A stretch of DNA of 64,000 nt from Magnaporthiopsis rhizophila (lineage: Eukaryota; Ascomycota; Sordariomycetes; Magnaporthales; Magnaporthaceae): assembly GCA_003049465.1 (NCBI GenBank), contig PYSS01000047.1, positions 1-64,000 on the forward strand. Direction: 5' to 3'. The notes beneath the pieces were generated by a model, which did no database searches, was not told the DNA's origin, and saw nothing but the letters and a program-made list of their open reading frames with translations. Positions 12,985-24,880 of the stretch are shown here, in pieces. Made by a program: the position numbers and the translations under genes. Position 1 is the stretch's first letter. Every line of letters begins with the position of its first letter.

Positions 12985-13320
12985 GGGTAGCCTACCCTGT
13001 AGCCCCTATACCGGTTAGGGCTAAATTATGTAATTAGTTTGTTTAAGGCTAGGGTACATACGTACCTAACCTACCCTGCACCTCCTGTACACTTGGTTGG
13101 GGCACGTGGTCGGTTGTGCAATGCACCTACCCTGCAAGGGTTGTGCATGCAACCTACCCTGTAGGGGTTGCACGCGGCTTGCACTTGCAAGCCCGGCTTA
13201 TAGGGGCCACTGCCCTGCAAGTCACCTACTTTGTAAGGGATTGGTGCCTTACGAGTCATTGGCTCTACAAGGGTTGCGACCCTACGAGTCACCCGTCCTT
13301 CAAGTCGCTGTCAATTTGAC
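12985..13320. repeat. Degenerate repeat block built on CCTACCCTGYA / CCCTGCAAGGG
   Basis: The motif CCTACCCTG followed by TA or CA recurs near 12990, 13071, 13123 and 13151. Inverted CCCTGCAAGGG-type and CTACAAGGGTTGCGACCCTACGAGTC-type units fill the rest. It reads as an old tandem or palindromic repeat array directly outside the left inverted repeat. Copy boundaries are too eroded to count by eye. Confidence 0.55.
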
Positions 13321-13321
13321 C

Positions 13322-13650
13322 AAGTCAGATTTGTCGGCCCAACGCGGAGATGGCTTTGGTGGCCGTGGGTTGATTTTTTGCCGACCCCATACAAAATAAT
13401 TTATCGGGAATAGGCCTAGGGCACCGGAACGCCCGCCCGCGCAAAACCCGCGTTACCGATGTCGGAGAGTATATGAGGGAGTAGAGTTGGCTGCCCCTCA
13501 CCTAAATAACAAAGCCTGTAACTACAATTGCTTATAGCCCTGCATAGCGTTAACTTTAGTGCATTGCAGGGCCAGTCCAACTAAACGTGCGCCCGCCGTC
13601 CCTGTGATTAGCGCACCACTTCCCCTGTGCACGCTATATATTTCAACAGG
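13322..13650 (+). repeat. Left terminal inverted repeat
   Basis: It matches the reverse complement of 25570-26047. The outer part is 13322-13532. The inner part (13537-13650) starts with a subterminal palindrome, CCCTGCA...TGCAGGG, around TTAACTTTAGT. Confidence 0.85.
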
Positions 13651-14369
13651 TTTTATCATTCCGTTAGCCACGAGTGGCAGGCATAATGAGTTAGTTCCGT
13701 TACCAAAACCCTTTTTAAGGAGTTGTAAGTCAAAATTGGTGGACACCCAGCCATTCCCCTCCTCCAGCCTCTGGTAGGTGACCAACTCGGTCTGGACAGC
13801 GGCCCGAAGTCCGCCGAGCCCTGAGTTGTGGCGGTAAGCGTTCCTGAGTCGTACGAGTTTGAACCCGTCGTATGAATGCTGGCACCGGAATCCTGGGGAG
13901 TCCTGAATCGGCTGGCGACTTAAGCGACAGGCCGTCGCGAAATCAATTATCTGCACAAAAATATCCCAGCCTAGCTGGGCATTGTGGCTCCACGCAATCC
14001 TTGCACCGAAAGCCAGCTCATGAGCGAGGCTTAAAGGCGTCGCGGCGGCATGCTTGCACCCTTCGTCTGCCGGTGTGCCCCGATGGGAACCAAAAGCGGA
14101 ACTGACAGGACGGCTGTCTCCAAGGGGTTGGCGCCCTAAACAAATATGCAGATGGGCACTGTATGGTAGTACGGCATAGGGTGTCCTTCTCCTCGGGGTG
14201 GTACTTGAGGCAATACCCACTTCAATGACCCCCAACTGGCTCTGGCACTTGGTGTATTCACCTGGGGAGTTTGGGGGTTCAGATTCGGGCCTGCGTCCAG
14301 CGATTATAGTGGCCGCAATAGCTGGCACTGACCATGGCGGATCAACAGCCGCATTTGCTATTACAGTAC

Positions 14370-17300
14370 CAAGCGGCATGGCGGGGTCGAGACGCTCTTC
14401 CTCGGCGGCGAGCCCTTGTCCCAGAGGGACGTTGACGGCTGGGCCGACAGACTCCTGCTGGGCAACGGCTACGGTCCTGCAGAGTGCGCCGTCATACTGT
14501 CCGTCATGCCGCGCGTGGCGAGGTCGACGGAAGCGTCCAACATCGGCCACCCCTCGGGATGTGCTCGCTGGGTGACCGAGCCGGGCAACAGATAGCGTCT
14601 CGTGCCTATCGGGGCTGTCGGCGAGCTCCTCCTCGAGGGCGCGCCACTCTTGCGCGGCTACGTTAACGACCCTGCAAGGACGGCCGAGGCTTTCGTCGCG
14701 GGCCTGGCCTGGGCGCCGCGCGTGGGCCGCACCCCCGAAACGCGCTTCTACGCGACCAGCGACCTCGTGCGCCTCAACTCCGACGGCTCCCTCACATTTG
14801 TCGACCGCAAGGACGGCCAGGTCAAGATCTACGGCCAACGCATCGAGCCAGACGAGATCCACCATCATCTGGCAATCATGCACGAGATCCGGCATTCGGT
14901 CGTCCTGAGCCCGTCGGAAGGCCCTTTCCGCGGCCGCCTTGCAGCCGTGCTCGAACTTAAGGAATTTTGCTCCGCCGCCACCCACGGACCCATGCGCCTC
15001 GTCGTCCTATCAATATGCCCCCGAGCACCCGAATGCGTTAGGCGGATCCGTAACGCGCTCGCTCAATGTTTTCCAGCGTATATGGTCCCATCGACCTGGA
15101 TTGCCGTGCAGCGGATGCCAACGATGTTATCCGGGAAGCTTTAACCTCCTTGCGGTGCAGGCCTGGACCCCGGAGCATCGACGAGGATAGTATCGAGAGA
15201 TTGTTGCGGCCGCGGACGCCACCGGCGAGCTGGACCCGAGCGATGAAAAGGTCGCCCTGCAGATCAGCCGTCGCCTGGGAGCTCTCCTCGCCGGCGCCGG
15301 CAACGTGCTGCAGGCCGCCGCTGGCAAGGATATTGTACCGACGCAGTACAGCCTGGACTCCATCGCGGCCATTATGCTTTCGTTGTGGATTCGCAAGACG
15401 TTTGCCGCGACCATCTCCATGGCCACCTTTCTTTCTCCCCAGACGAGCGTACGGACATTTGCCGCCCTTGCCCAAAGGGAAAAGACTGGACCGTTTACGG
15501 CCAGGTACGCCACGGCAGCGGCGCTGGCACTCGGGACGAGAACGGCCACCGTCGACTTGCGCGTTGAGCTCCGGCGCCTCGACCGGAGGCTTGCCCGGCT
15601 GCCGGCCGCGCCCAAGGAGGTGGCGCTCAAGCGCGACCACCTCCAGATACCGTCGACCTTCCTCGTCACTGGCTCGACCGGTTTCCTCGGCAGCCAGATT
15701 GTCAGGCAGCTGCTCCTACGGACCGCGGTAAAGGGAGTATTCTGCGTCGTCCGCGCCGACGACGACGACCAGGCTTGGGAGCGTATGATGGACGTCGCCC
15801 GCAAAGGAAAGTGGTGGCGGCCTGATCTGGCCGAGCGCCTCACGGCCTGGAGCGGCGACCTGGCCAGGCCGCACCTGGGGCTCGACGCCGCCCGCTGGGC
15901 GCGTTGCAGGCGGAGACGTCGATGCCATCATACACAACGGCGCCGTCGTCCACTGGCACCTAGGCTACCACGACATCCGGGCCGCCAACGTCGACAGCAC
16001 ATTTAACCTCCTCTCCGCCCCGTCGCCCCCGCGCCTCACTTACGTGTCTGGCGGATACTTCGCCGCCGCCGGCAACACCGACGACCAGATCATGGACCTT
16101 TTGCACGACGCCGGCGGCTACGCCCAGACCAAGTTCGTTTCCGAAATGCTCGTGCGACGATGCGGCGAGCGGCTGGGTCGCGATCGTCCCCCCGAGGCGC
16201 TCTTCTCCACGCCCGTCGTCGTCAAGCCGGGCCTCATCATCGGCGACGGCGAGCACGGCGTTTCCAACCTCGACGACTTCCTGCGGCGGGTCGTCGGCTC
16301 GGCCGTGCGCGTCGGCGCCCACAACGCTGACGAGGCCAACGACCCTGACGCATGGCTCCTCGTCGCCGGCAGCGACCAGATCGCCACCGCCACCGTCGAC
16401 GCGTATATGCTGCCGGCCTCTGCCGCCGCGGCGGTCAACAACCCGGCATCCATCCGATTCGTCGACGGAATCCCGGTGAGTGAGCTCTGGAGGCTGCTCG
16501 TCGAGGACAAAGAACTGGGCTTTCGACTCCGCCCAATATCCGGTCAAGACTAGCTCCGGGCTCTACGCGTTTACAGTACTTCGCTGCGCCACTTCCCGGC
16601 GTCGAAACTCGCCTCGCCGATACGAGCGGACGCGACGACGACGCCTCAACCCGCCCCTCCACCGCCGCCGCCAGCTACAAAGTGGTCGCACCTGCGGGGC
16701 CTCTTTACGGCCTTTGCGCCCGAACATCATGACCTGGGCGACGGCCTGCGCGTCGTCCGCGGCGGCGGCAAGCCGCCCCCTGACACCTGATCGCGCTCGC
16801 AACGCTGAACGCGTCCCTGCCGACCTCGGAGGCGCTCATCCGGCCCGACGACTACCTCGCTTTCGAGTATCGGGCGACGGCTAAAGCACTACCTGCTTCA
16901 ACGTGAACCACATCACCGCCGGGATGATCATCGACTCCTCGGCGACGGTCGCTGCAAAGTGACCACAGCTCTAATGGATACGACGACTGGTCTTCCGATC
17001 GACCGTCTGGTGGGGACCGTCGCCAACATATTCCAGCTCGCCTGGGCATTGGTCCTCCACTCTTACACCGACGTCCAGGACGTCTGCTTCGGCTATATCG
17101 CCTCGGGCAGGGACGTCGAGCTCGACGGCATTTCGGACGCCATGGGACCCTTTATCATCCTTGTCTCCCGCGTGGTTTTTGACCAGTACAGTACGGCCAC
17201 GACCATCCTGCGCCAACCCCTCGCCGCCTACGTCAACGGCCTGCCACACCAACACACGCCGCCGGCCGTTACTAGGCACGCACTCCAGGTGCCGGGCGGT

Positions 17301-18090
17301 CAGCTGTTCAACACGGCGTTGTCATTCCAAAGTCGCCTACCGGGCAGTTCCAGGACCAGGACCTGCCACTATCTTTCCGCCCTATCCGGGGTGCTGACCC
17401 TATAGGTAAGTCTTTTTTTCCTTTGTTTTGTAGTCCTTTTCCCCTCCCAGCAACTAACCCGCCCAGTTCGATGTTATGCTTAACGTGCCGAGCGGCAACT
17501 CCATTGACTTTTCCATCGACTACCGTGATGATTTTTTAACGCAAGCGCAAGCCACCGTCAGCCAGAGCCTGCTCCAGGCCTAAAGCGCCATCAAGGCCAC
17601 CCCGGACGCAGGCGTCGACTCGCTGCAGCTGCTCCCGCCGGAGCACCTCTCCCAGCTCAAGCGCTGGGGCGAGGCGATAACACCTCTCGTCGATAGCACC
17701 GTGCATGGTCCATTTGGCGACGCATGCCGCGCACGACCAGATGCGCCCGCCATACACGCCTGGAGTACTGCTATGGCCAGTCCACAATCCGCCTCAGGAC
17801 GACGAAAGGCGGAAAATCTTGGCACCGACGTCCAGCATGTCCGTGTCGCGGACTCTGAAGACAAAAGTATTTACGGCGCTGCTCGAGGAGCTGCAGCAAA
17901 ATGCCTGCAAGCTCGTCGCCAAGGCCTAGGTCAAGCTGCTGGAGCCCGAAAGCAGTCGGCGCACCCGTATAGCAGGGACGACCAAAGGGCGCCTGACCGG
18001 TGGCCGACCAAGGACGTGCGGCACAAGGAGATCGACCACCTGTGTAAAGAATGTTTGCTTCCGGCTGGAGCTGTTCCGTTTTGACGTATG
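14370..18090 (+). pseudogene. Non-ribosomal peptide synthetase relic (A-T-R, then C-A fragments)
   Basis: Translation in shifting frames gives, in order: the C-terminal half of an adenylation domain (about 14375-15150; GYGPAE, GYVNDPARTAEAF, YATSDLVRLNSDG, KIYGQRIEPDEI); a carrier domain (about 15230-15480, Ser in YSLDSIAAI); a thioester-reductase domain (about 15640-16553, TGSTGFLGSQIV, later GGYAQTKFVSE); part of a condensation domain (about 16890-17590); and the start of another adenylation domain (about 17690-17765, RARPDAPAIHAW). Lesions: the 5' end is missing before 14370, a TAG lies at 14593-14595, there are frameshifts near 15150-15190 and 15905, and stops at 16551-16553 and 17581-17583. 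A 61-nt GTAAGT..CAG intron remains at 17406-17466. A reductase domain normally ends a synthetase, so two fused genes or a rearrangement are possible. Confidence 0.82.
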
Positions 18091-18861
18091 TCTATTGGAG
18101 GGCACGGCGGCGCCGGCCACTTCTCCGATATGTCTGTCTGAGGCCAGCTGCAATGGGCATACAAGGGTTCAACAGTTTCCAGAAAAGATCATCATAACGC
18201 GGACGTAGGCTTTGCGGACAAAGTCATCAGTGCCAGCAGCACACCACAGTTGTGAACGCCGGGGTTACATCTTTCCGGCGGGCCGGTCGCCGCCGATAAC
18301 ACCGGCTACGCGCAGGCAGGCTCAGCCGAGCCTGATGAGGCATATCGATTGGGTCGTTAATCGTGGCCCGAGAAACGGCCGCCATCGAGGTTAACAACGC
18401 ACTGTCCGAGGGCCGGACCTAGTAGTCGGCGTGAACCAAGCCGCGACCAACGCCACCGAAAAAACCATGGCGGTAAAATCGTGCCTTGATTAAGTATTAC
18501 AGGGAAAAGGGTTGAAACAATGCCCCTCAAGAAGCCACCCTTGTGCTGCGCCGTTATTGCGGATAGCTCGACGAACGATAGCCACGTTGCTGGTCCCAGG
18601 GGAAGCGTGACCAGGAAATTGAGCCAAGAGATGGTCGTGGGAGGCCAGCCGCGGGCGCTAGTAACAATAGAGCGGCGTATAGATTGGCTGCTCACCTTTA
18701 AATTACGTAGTGCCATGCCGTGGCGAAGACTGTTTCGCCACATTTTCGGTGATGGAAAACGCTAGATAGGTCCAAAGTATTCTGTTGATACAGCACGAAT
18801 TTATAAATTTTCGCGATCCCTTACGATCCGTTTACGGGCAAAGGAAAAAGAAAATGAGGAA
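18091..18861. other. Unassigned sequence between NRPS and NLR relics
   Basis: About 770 bp with short broken frames on both strands (for example a + frame at 18520-18765 and a - frame at 18357-18743). A + strand stretch at about 18355-18490 (LVVGVNQAATNATEKTM) has protein-like composition but I cannot place it. It is probably decayed coding sequence. Confidence 0.4.
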
Positions 18862-21800
18862 TCAATCTGAAGAGGGCTTTCTCCACTGGAGGAGCAGTAC
18901 CCGCCCTGATTCGCAGCCCAAGGCTATTGTGAACCTTGTTGTGGCCGAACACTGTGGTCGGTATTCACTAGGCAGCCACAGTAAATTCTGCCCATTCCAG
19001 GTGATCCATGTTTGATCGGCACTTATACCAATGCCCTCAAACTCTTGGTGCTGTAAATAGGCCTGAAGTGCTGCTGCATCAGAAATCGGTTGCTTGCAAA
19101 CCACTTTAGCCCCGAAATCCGTATGGAGGTACGAGCTTGTTGCATCAAATGATAAAGTGGAAGTTGCTCCCTCGAGCGTCGTTACGCACGCGCCCGTTGC
19201 TGCGTCCCAGAGCTTGACGGTTTCGTCCCCGGAAGCCGACGCGAGCTTTTGGCCGTCCGGCGAGAAGGCGACCGAGCTGACGCTCCTGCTATGCCCCTCG
19301 AGCGTCGTTACGCACGCGCCCGTTGCTGCGTCCCAGAGCTTGACGGTTTCGTCCCCGGAAGCCGACGCGAGCTTTTGGCCGTCCGGCGAGAAGGCGACCG
19401 AGCTGACGCTCCTGCTATGCCCCTCGAGCGTCGTTACGCACGCGCCCGTTGCTGCGTCCCAAAGCTTGACGGTTTTGTCGTCGGAAGCCGACGCGAGCTT
19501 TTGGCCGTCCGGCGAGAAGGCGACTGAGTTGATGTTGCTGTTATGCCCCTCGAGCGTCGTTACGCACGCGCCCGTTGCTGCGTCCCAAAGCTTGACGGTT
19601 TTGTCGTCGGAAGCCGACGCGAGCTTTTGGCCGTCCGGCGAGAAGGCGACTGAGTTGATGTTGCTGTTATGCCCCTCGAGCGTCGTTACGCACGCGCCCG
19701 TTGCTGCGTCCCAAAGCTTGACAGTTTTGTCCCAGGAAGCCGACGCGAGCTTTTGGCCGTCCGGCAAAAATGCGACCGAGCTAGCATAGCTGCTATGCCC
19801 CTTAAGCGTTGTCACGCACGCATTCCAGTCCAAATCTATTATCGATAGCAATAAAACGCAGGCAGGAAGCTTGATAGGCCATGATCTCCGTATTACACTC
19901 CTCTCTGGCGCAAATTGAAAAGCTGAGTGGTAAATCTGGAGAGGCAATTCGTCGATAACAGTGGCACCAGCTAAAAGAAAACGCTGCAAATCATGAATCA
20001 ACGCTAACGCTGCGGTGCTGTTTTTCGGCTAATAGCTTTGTCAATAAGTTTCTTAATACTAATTTCAATAAGTTTCTTATACTAATTTAAAATGGCATAA
20101 ATACTTACCTCGAGCATATTTAGCAAACAGTTTGCCATATCAATGCTTTCCCGGATTCGCCCCGTTACGCCCATAGCTTCAAGCCAGTACAGGAAACGAT
20201 CGGTCAGAAAAAGGTGGACCGGATCGCCATCTCGTATCTGCCGCCTGCTTTCCTTCCAATGATGGACCCAGTATCGACAGGCATATTGGACCTCGAGCGG
20301 CAAGGCGGTATTAATATCCTGCGGGCTGACCTCGGACCGGAGCGTATCTGGCCAACAAAAATCGCAAACATCTCTTTTAAGGGTGTTGCCGGTTAACAGC
20401 AGTTCGAGGCAGCGGTCCGCCAGCTGCTCATGGGTTTCTCGCGCGTCAACCCAGAAGGGGTTCGCATCACGATTCTCTTGGTCGACGAGGAAGTCGCGAA
20501 AAGACAGATAGAGCAATTTGACAGGAACCAGGGGATCGTCCGGAATGTCAAGGACAAAGTGCAATGTGCACAGCTTCGAGTCCACGTCGAACGGGGATTT
20601 GCCAAAAATACCTGCGAGCGACGCAACAGGTAAAGGATCGGCAAGGAGTACGATAATTCCAACAATATCGCAGAACCACGCAACAACTTGGGCTTCTTCT
20701 TCCTTTGTACATTTAGCCAATCCTGTATCCGTGCGCTTGAAAAAAAGCTGGTTTAAAATTGGCAGGTATGTTGCGTGAAGTTAAAACTGTCCTCCTTTTG
20801 TTTTATACTCGAGAATTTTGCCTAGCTGCTCCACGGGATTGCCATAGCGGATATCGGCAATAAAGCGGCAAACCGTCGATGCGAAAATAAAAAGCGGTAC
20901 AGCCATATTAACAAGATTTTCGAAACAGGCGGGCAGGGGCCAATCAAATGGCAGACCTGGCCCTGGTACGGTCTCGTTGAAATCCTGACGGATGCGGTCT
21001 AGTTCTGAGCGTAGAAATGTGGAAATGTCCCTTTTTATATCGGGCTCAGGAACCTCATGGAGGGCCAGGTCCTGGTAATTGTCGCCGATTTTCTTAAAGC
21101 CAAGGCGGATGGGCAACTCGGATCTGCTGGTGACGAAAAATCGGAAACGGAATGATGTGAGCTCCTTAGCTCTGGAAAAAAAATGTATAAAAGCCCTAAC
21201 ATCCTCTTCTCCATCGCATTCGTCAAGGGCATCCACCACCACAGCAAGCAGCGGGAAGCTGGCATCCTTGCACTTATCCAGCGGCTCCAGGAAAAGCTTT
21301 TCGAACTGCTCCTTCTTGTTCTTATCGACGATGGCTGGGTCGTTTTCGATTGCGCTTTGGACATGTGATGCCAAAACCGGCACCTGATAAACGAGCTGGG
21401 CGAGTATGGTGGTGAAAAACATGGCCGCGCTGCCGCAGTCGCCCTCGCCTTTCTTGAAGAAGAAGCTCGCACTGGGCACCTCTGCCGCAGAAAACTTTTT
21501 AGCCACCGTTCAAAAAATGGTCGACTTACCGGTGCCGGCCATGCCACGCAGCCAGAAAATGCATTTTCCGTTGGGATCCTCAATCCATTTGTGGATATCG
21601 GCGAGAAGGTCCACGCGGGTGTTGGGGTGGCAGCTGGGGTCGTGTTCGTTCGCCTGGGCATCGAATGCAGCGCCTTTCGCAACAGGAAGCTTTGAAAAGT
21701 CGATTTTGCGGTTAATATCGAGGGCAAGCGTGCTGTTGCTCGAGATTAGCTGCGTAATAAAAGCTTGTAAATGGGGTAACAAACATCTGATCCATTTGGA

Positions 21801-22215
21801 GTGCAGCGGATATCGCGTCCCGCTCGTGCCGGAGGTCGCTGATGATTTTCTCGACATCCTTGCTTTCGAACGGCCATACCAAGGCACGCAGACCCATACG
21901 TCTCATAGCACGATGCGTACGGCCATTGTTCAGTTTCCCATCTAGCCTCGTGTGAATGGGATCGAGCTGCGAGCGGGCGTTCGCAAGGGCGCTGCGCAGG
22001 TTTTGCGCAGTCTCAAATCGAGACCCATCTGGACCTTGCAAAAGCCGCTGCGCACCTTCGGCGATTGCCTTCAAATCCTCTATCTGCTGTCGAAAGCGGT
22101 CGATATCGTCTTTGGCTTTTTTGACATCGCGAGAGTACTGAAGGCAGAGTGCGACGACCTTTGCGGCAAGCTCGACCACCGCGATGGCGCTCGCTGCTGT
22201 TCCCAAAGCCTCCAT
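18862..22215 (-). pseudogene. NACHT-WD40 NOD-like receptor (STAND NTPase) with two in-frame stops
   Basis: Fungal NLRs of this architecture (HET-D/HET-E relatives) act in self/non-self recognition and programmed cell death. Exons 22215-21785, 21738-20109 and 20028-18862 join in frame across a 46-nt and an 80-nt intron, giving about 1,075 codons. An N-terminal helical domain (MEALGTAASAIAVVELAAKV ...) is followed by NACHT, with P-loop GMAGTGKST near codon 210 and Walker-B-like VVVDALDEC near 315. A helical linker follows (WVHHWKESRRQIRDGD), then five 42-residue WD40 repeats and a partial sixth. The frame is broken only by TGA at 21510-21512 (codon about 220, just after the P-loop) and TAA at 20781-20783 (codon about 463). 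A further in-frame Met lies at 22236. Reading the first stop as part of an intron would delete the P-loop, so I call a pseudogene, probably young. Read-through or assembly error is the alternative. Confidence 0.85.
19175..19810 (-). repeat. 126-bp tandem repeats encoding WD40 units
   Basis: Five tandem 126-bp units encode blades of the form ACVTTLEGH...SVAFSPDGQKLASAS...KTVKLWDAATG. Read in the gene's direction, units 2 and 3 are the same type (NSNIN, DDKTV) and look identical in DNA. Units 4 and 5 are the same second type (SRSVS, GDETV) and also look identical. Unit 1 is the most diverged. Confidence 0.93.
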
Positions 22216-22236
22216 CGCGCGGCAAGCGGGGGGCAC

Positions 22237-24880
22237 TTACAAAATGAGAATAAAAAGTTAGCAATCAGCCGATATTAAGCGGATGGATGTCGTGGCCAAG
22301 ATATCGACGAGCGCCTGTCGAGAACTTGGAAGGCGCATCGTCAGGTTGCGAAGGGAGGGGTTAGGCTTCAATGCGACGGCCGACTCGCACAGCCCCAAAA
22401 CGGCAGCGAGGCGGTGCGCAGCCACACCTGCATCTCTAATTGATAGCCTATCGAAAGGCCGGGGGTTTTTTTTTTTTTTTTTCGAAGTATTTTCTGAAGC
22501 TCTCGTCGGCGCAGCGCTGGCCAACACGTGTCGGCACCTCAGCGTTGGCTGTGAACAGGGAACTGGTGAACAGGAACCAAGGGTGAACAGGGAACCACTT
22601 GGGCGTCGCAGCACAAGCATGCGGGGCCCAGCTACACCCTGGTCCGTGGGTGGAACCGGCCAGGGCTGACCAGGGCCCAGCGGTCCAGGGGCTCCCCTGT
22701 TCCATACCGGACACGTCGCGCGCGTCTGCTCCTCGCCTCGTCATTCTTGCGCAGTTTCTCCTGCATATACATACAGTATTTAGGCCGGTGGGACTGTTTT
22801 TTGCCCCTGTCCAGCCTGGCCCTATGGTCCTTTCTACCTCGACCTTCTCCCGCCTCCCCTGCTGGTTCACGGCATCTTGGCGGCCGCTGCTCGGGCGCAT
22901 ATCTAGGCTAGCCACCCATCCTCGTCGCGGCACCTCTTCCTCCCGGTATCCTCCGCTCAGGGAGCCTTACTGGCGATATATAGGGTCAGTATCTCCCATC
23001 TTTGTTATTCTGTCGCGTATCTAGTCTGGCGGTGTCCGTCTTCCTTGGGTCTGCGCTTTCCACGCTGGTCCTCTTCGGCTGTATAGCCGTTACACATCCC
23101 GGTCAGTCCCTCTAAACGGCATCCTGTGTTTCTTCGAACAAACCACAACGTTAGCACGACCGGCCTGGGCAATCGGGGTTGCCAACGCCCCTCGCTAACC
23201 CGTGTTTTTATACACGTCCCCAGTCCCTGCGTCCGAACATCACTCCCCTCCCCGACCTGATTTCGTCCAGATGGAAATGTCAACGATGTGCAAAAATGCG
23301 TCTAAATCTGACTCTATTGTGCATGTGTCCGGTCTATTCCCTGACCGTCTCAAATGTGGGCGTATCCCTCCCTATTTAGGTGGGAAATTTAATACTGCGC
23401 CATGGGTAATACGGAGGGCACATCTACCCCAAGGTTGCACCATCGTGGCGGCCCATCTGGGCCCGAATGCCATGGCAGCGACATGCCCGTGCATCCCTTG
23501 TGCAATAAATACTTTTTAGGCAATTCCCAGCTCCCCCAGCTCCTGCGAGGTCATACCCGAAGTATCGAGGTTCCAGAGGTCAATCCCGGCCTTCTTGTTA
23601 TGCGTCTCGTGCTGTGCCTGTGCCGCTTCGGGCGTCTCGGCCTGTGCCTGCGCGGCCTCGGGGTCTGCATTTTTTCTCTCCGCGCGCTCGAAAGTCCTAT
23701 CTATTATGCCCCTATAGTATACATCATCAGATCAGCTAAATTGTTTCCCTGAAATATTCGCCTGTACGGACGGGGTAACGACAGTAATGTGGACGGGGAA
23801 AGGTATGCTGCTTACTTGTCGATGATTCCGCGATGTTCGAGCCTAAGCAGCGCGGAGTAGGCGTTGGTTATATCCTCTTCATCCTTGCGCAGCTGTTCCC
23901 TATGCAGTTCGTCCGCCTTGGATTTCTAGTCCGCCACGAAGCCGGCCGGGCTCGCCGGAGATCCGCGAGACATGTCTTCGTCACACTGTAGGTATCCAAT
24001 ACCGCCAGTCCGTTTCTCCATCTTCTTGCCTCTGCCGCCTTTGGCCACGTCATAGTCGCCTAGACTCCGGCCGGGTGCGCCGTCGTCGCCAATTTCGGAT
24101 GCGAGATGGGTTTGTGCTGCCGCGTCTTGAACTTGCCTCTGCCTTTGCCTCTGCATTTTGGACCTCCGCCCAGCCGACGTTACGTCCGCGTTTGTGGTCC
24201 GTCATCTTTTGTAGTCGCGTCAGCATCTCGTCAGCATCTCGTCAGTTCTTCATCCTGCGTCCGCGCGGAAGACCTCGCGGCGCGCTTTCTTCTTCCTTTC
24301 CTGTTGGCGCACATGTCGGGGATTATAATCACAAAAATCCGACTGTCTCTTCGTCTGCGATCGCGGCTATCTCGGGCGCGTGGCGGGTTAGGTCTTGCCG
24401 GTGAACCGGACCGGTCAGAAAAGAGGTTGCAGGATTGCAGGTGAGAAACACAGATGTTAGGCCCGAGGTGGGAGTTTCGTGCCTGACTTGCTGGCACGCT
24501 AATTCTGATTGGGTCCTCCGTTCGGCGGGGTTCTCCACCGTGGACCCTCCCTCCTAGGTGGATGACGTAAATGAACCCCGCCTCCCAGCCGTTTTTGAGT
24601 TGCATCAACCCCCAGCTGCAGTTGTTCAAGTTCAGAGCTAAAGTTGGCCAAGCCCGCAGCTGAGGCTGCTTCAACTCCCAGCCGCAGCATTTGGTCCGCT
24701 TCCGTTTGTTTACTCCTGACATGCACAACCCGCGCCATTGCTGTCAACGATTTCTGAATATCGAACTTCTCGGCGACCGGGATCTCGACCTCGTTTACGA
24801 TTTGACCCCCCACGTCGGCCGGCGTGCTGAGCTGCTCCCTCACCGGACTACTTACTGGAAGAACATGCAGGCTACGGCCG
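22237..24880. other. Interior of the repeat-bounded segment, no assignable gene
   Basis: 2.6 kb between the NLR start and the helicase relic. It contains a T run (22466-22483) and three close copies of GAACAGGGAAC-like sequence (22552-22600). Minus-strand frames at 23820-24156 (DELHREQLRKDEEDITNAYSALLRLEHRG after an in-frame stop) and 24499-24843 (helical, ending in LEQLQLGVDATQKRL) look like broken coding sequence with coiled-coil character. I cannot place either; decayed transposon proteins are a reasonable guess. Confidence 0.4.

Noticed and set aside
13522..14985. 487-codon minus-strand frame at the left end of the element
   Set aside because: Its N-terminal part is antisense to clear adenylation-domain sequence, and the rest spans the inverted repeat. 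No domain or motif seen; treated as a shadow frame.
21490..21540. Intron starting at the GTAAGT inside the NLR P-loop to remove the TGA stop
   Set aside because: It would remove KST of the P-loop and the conserved TVAKKFSA stretch that continues in the same frame, so a stop mutation is the simpler reading.
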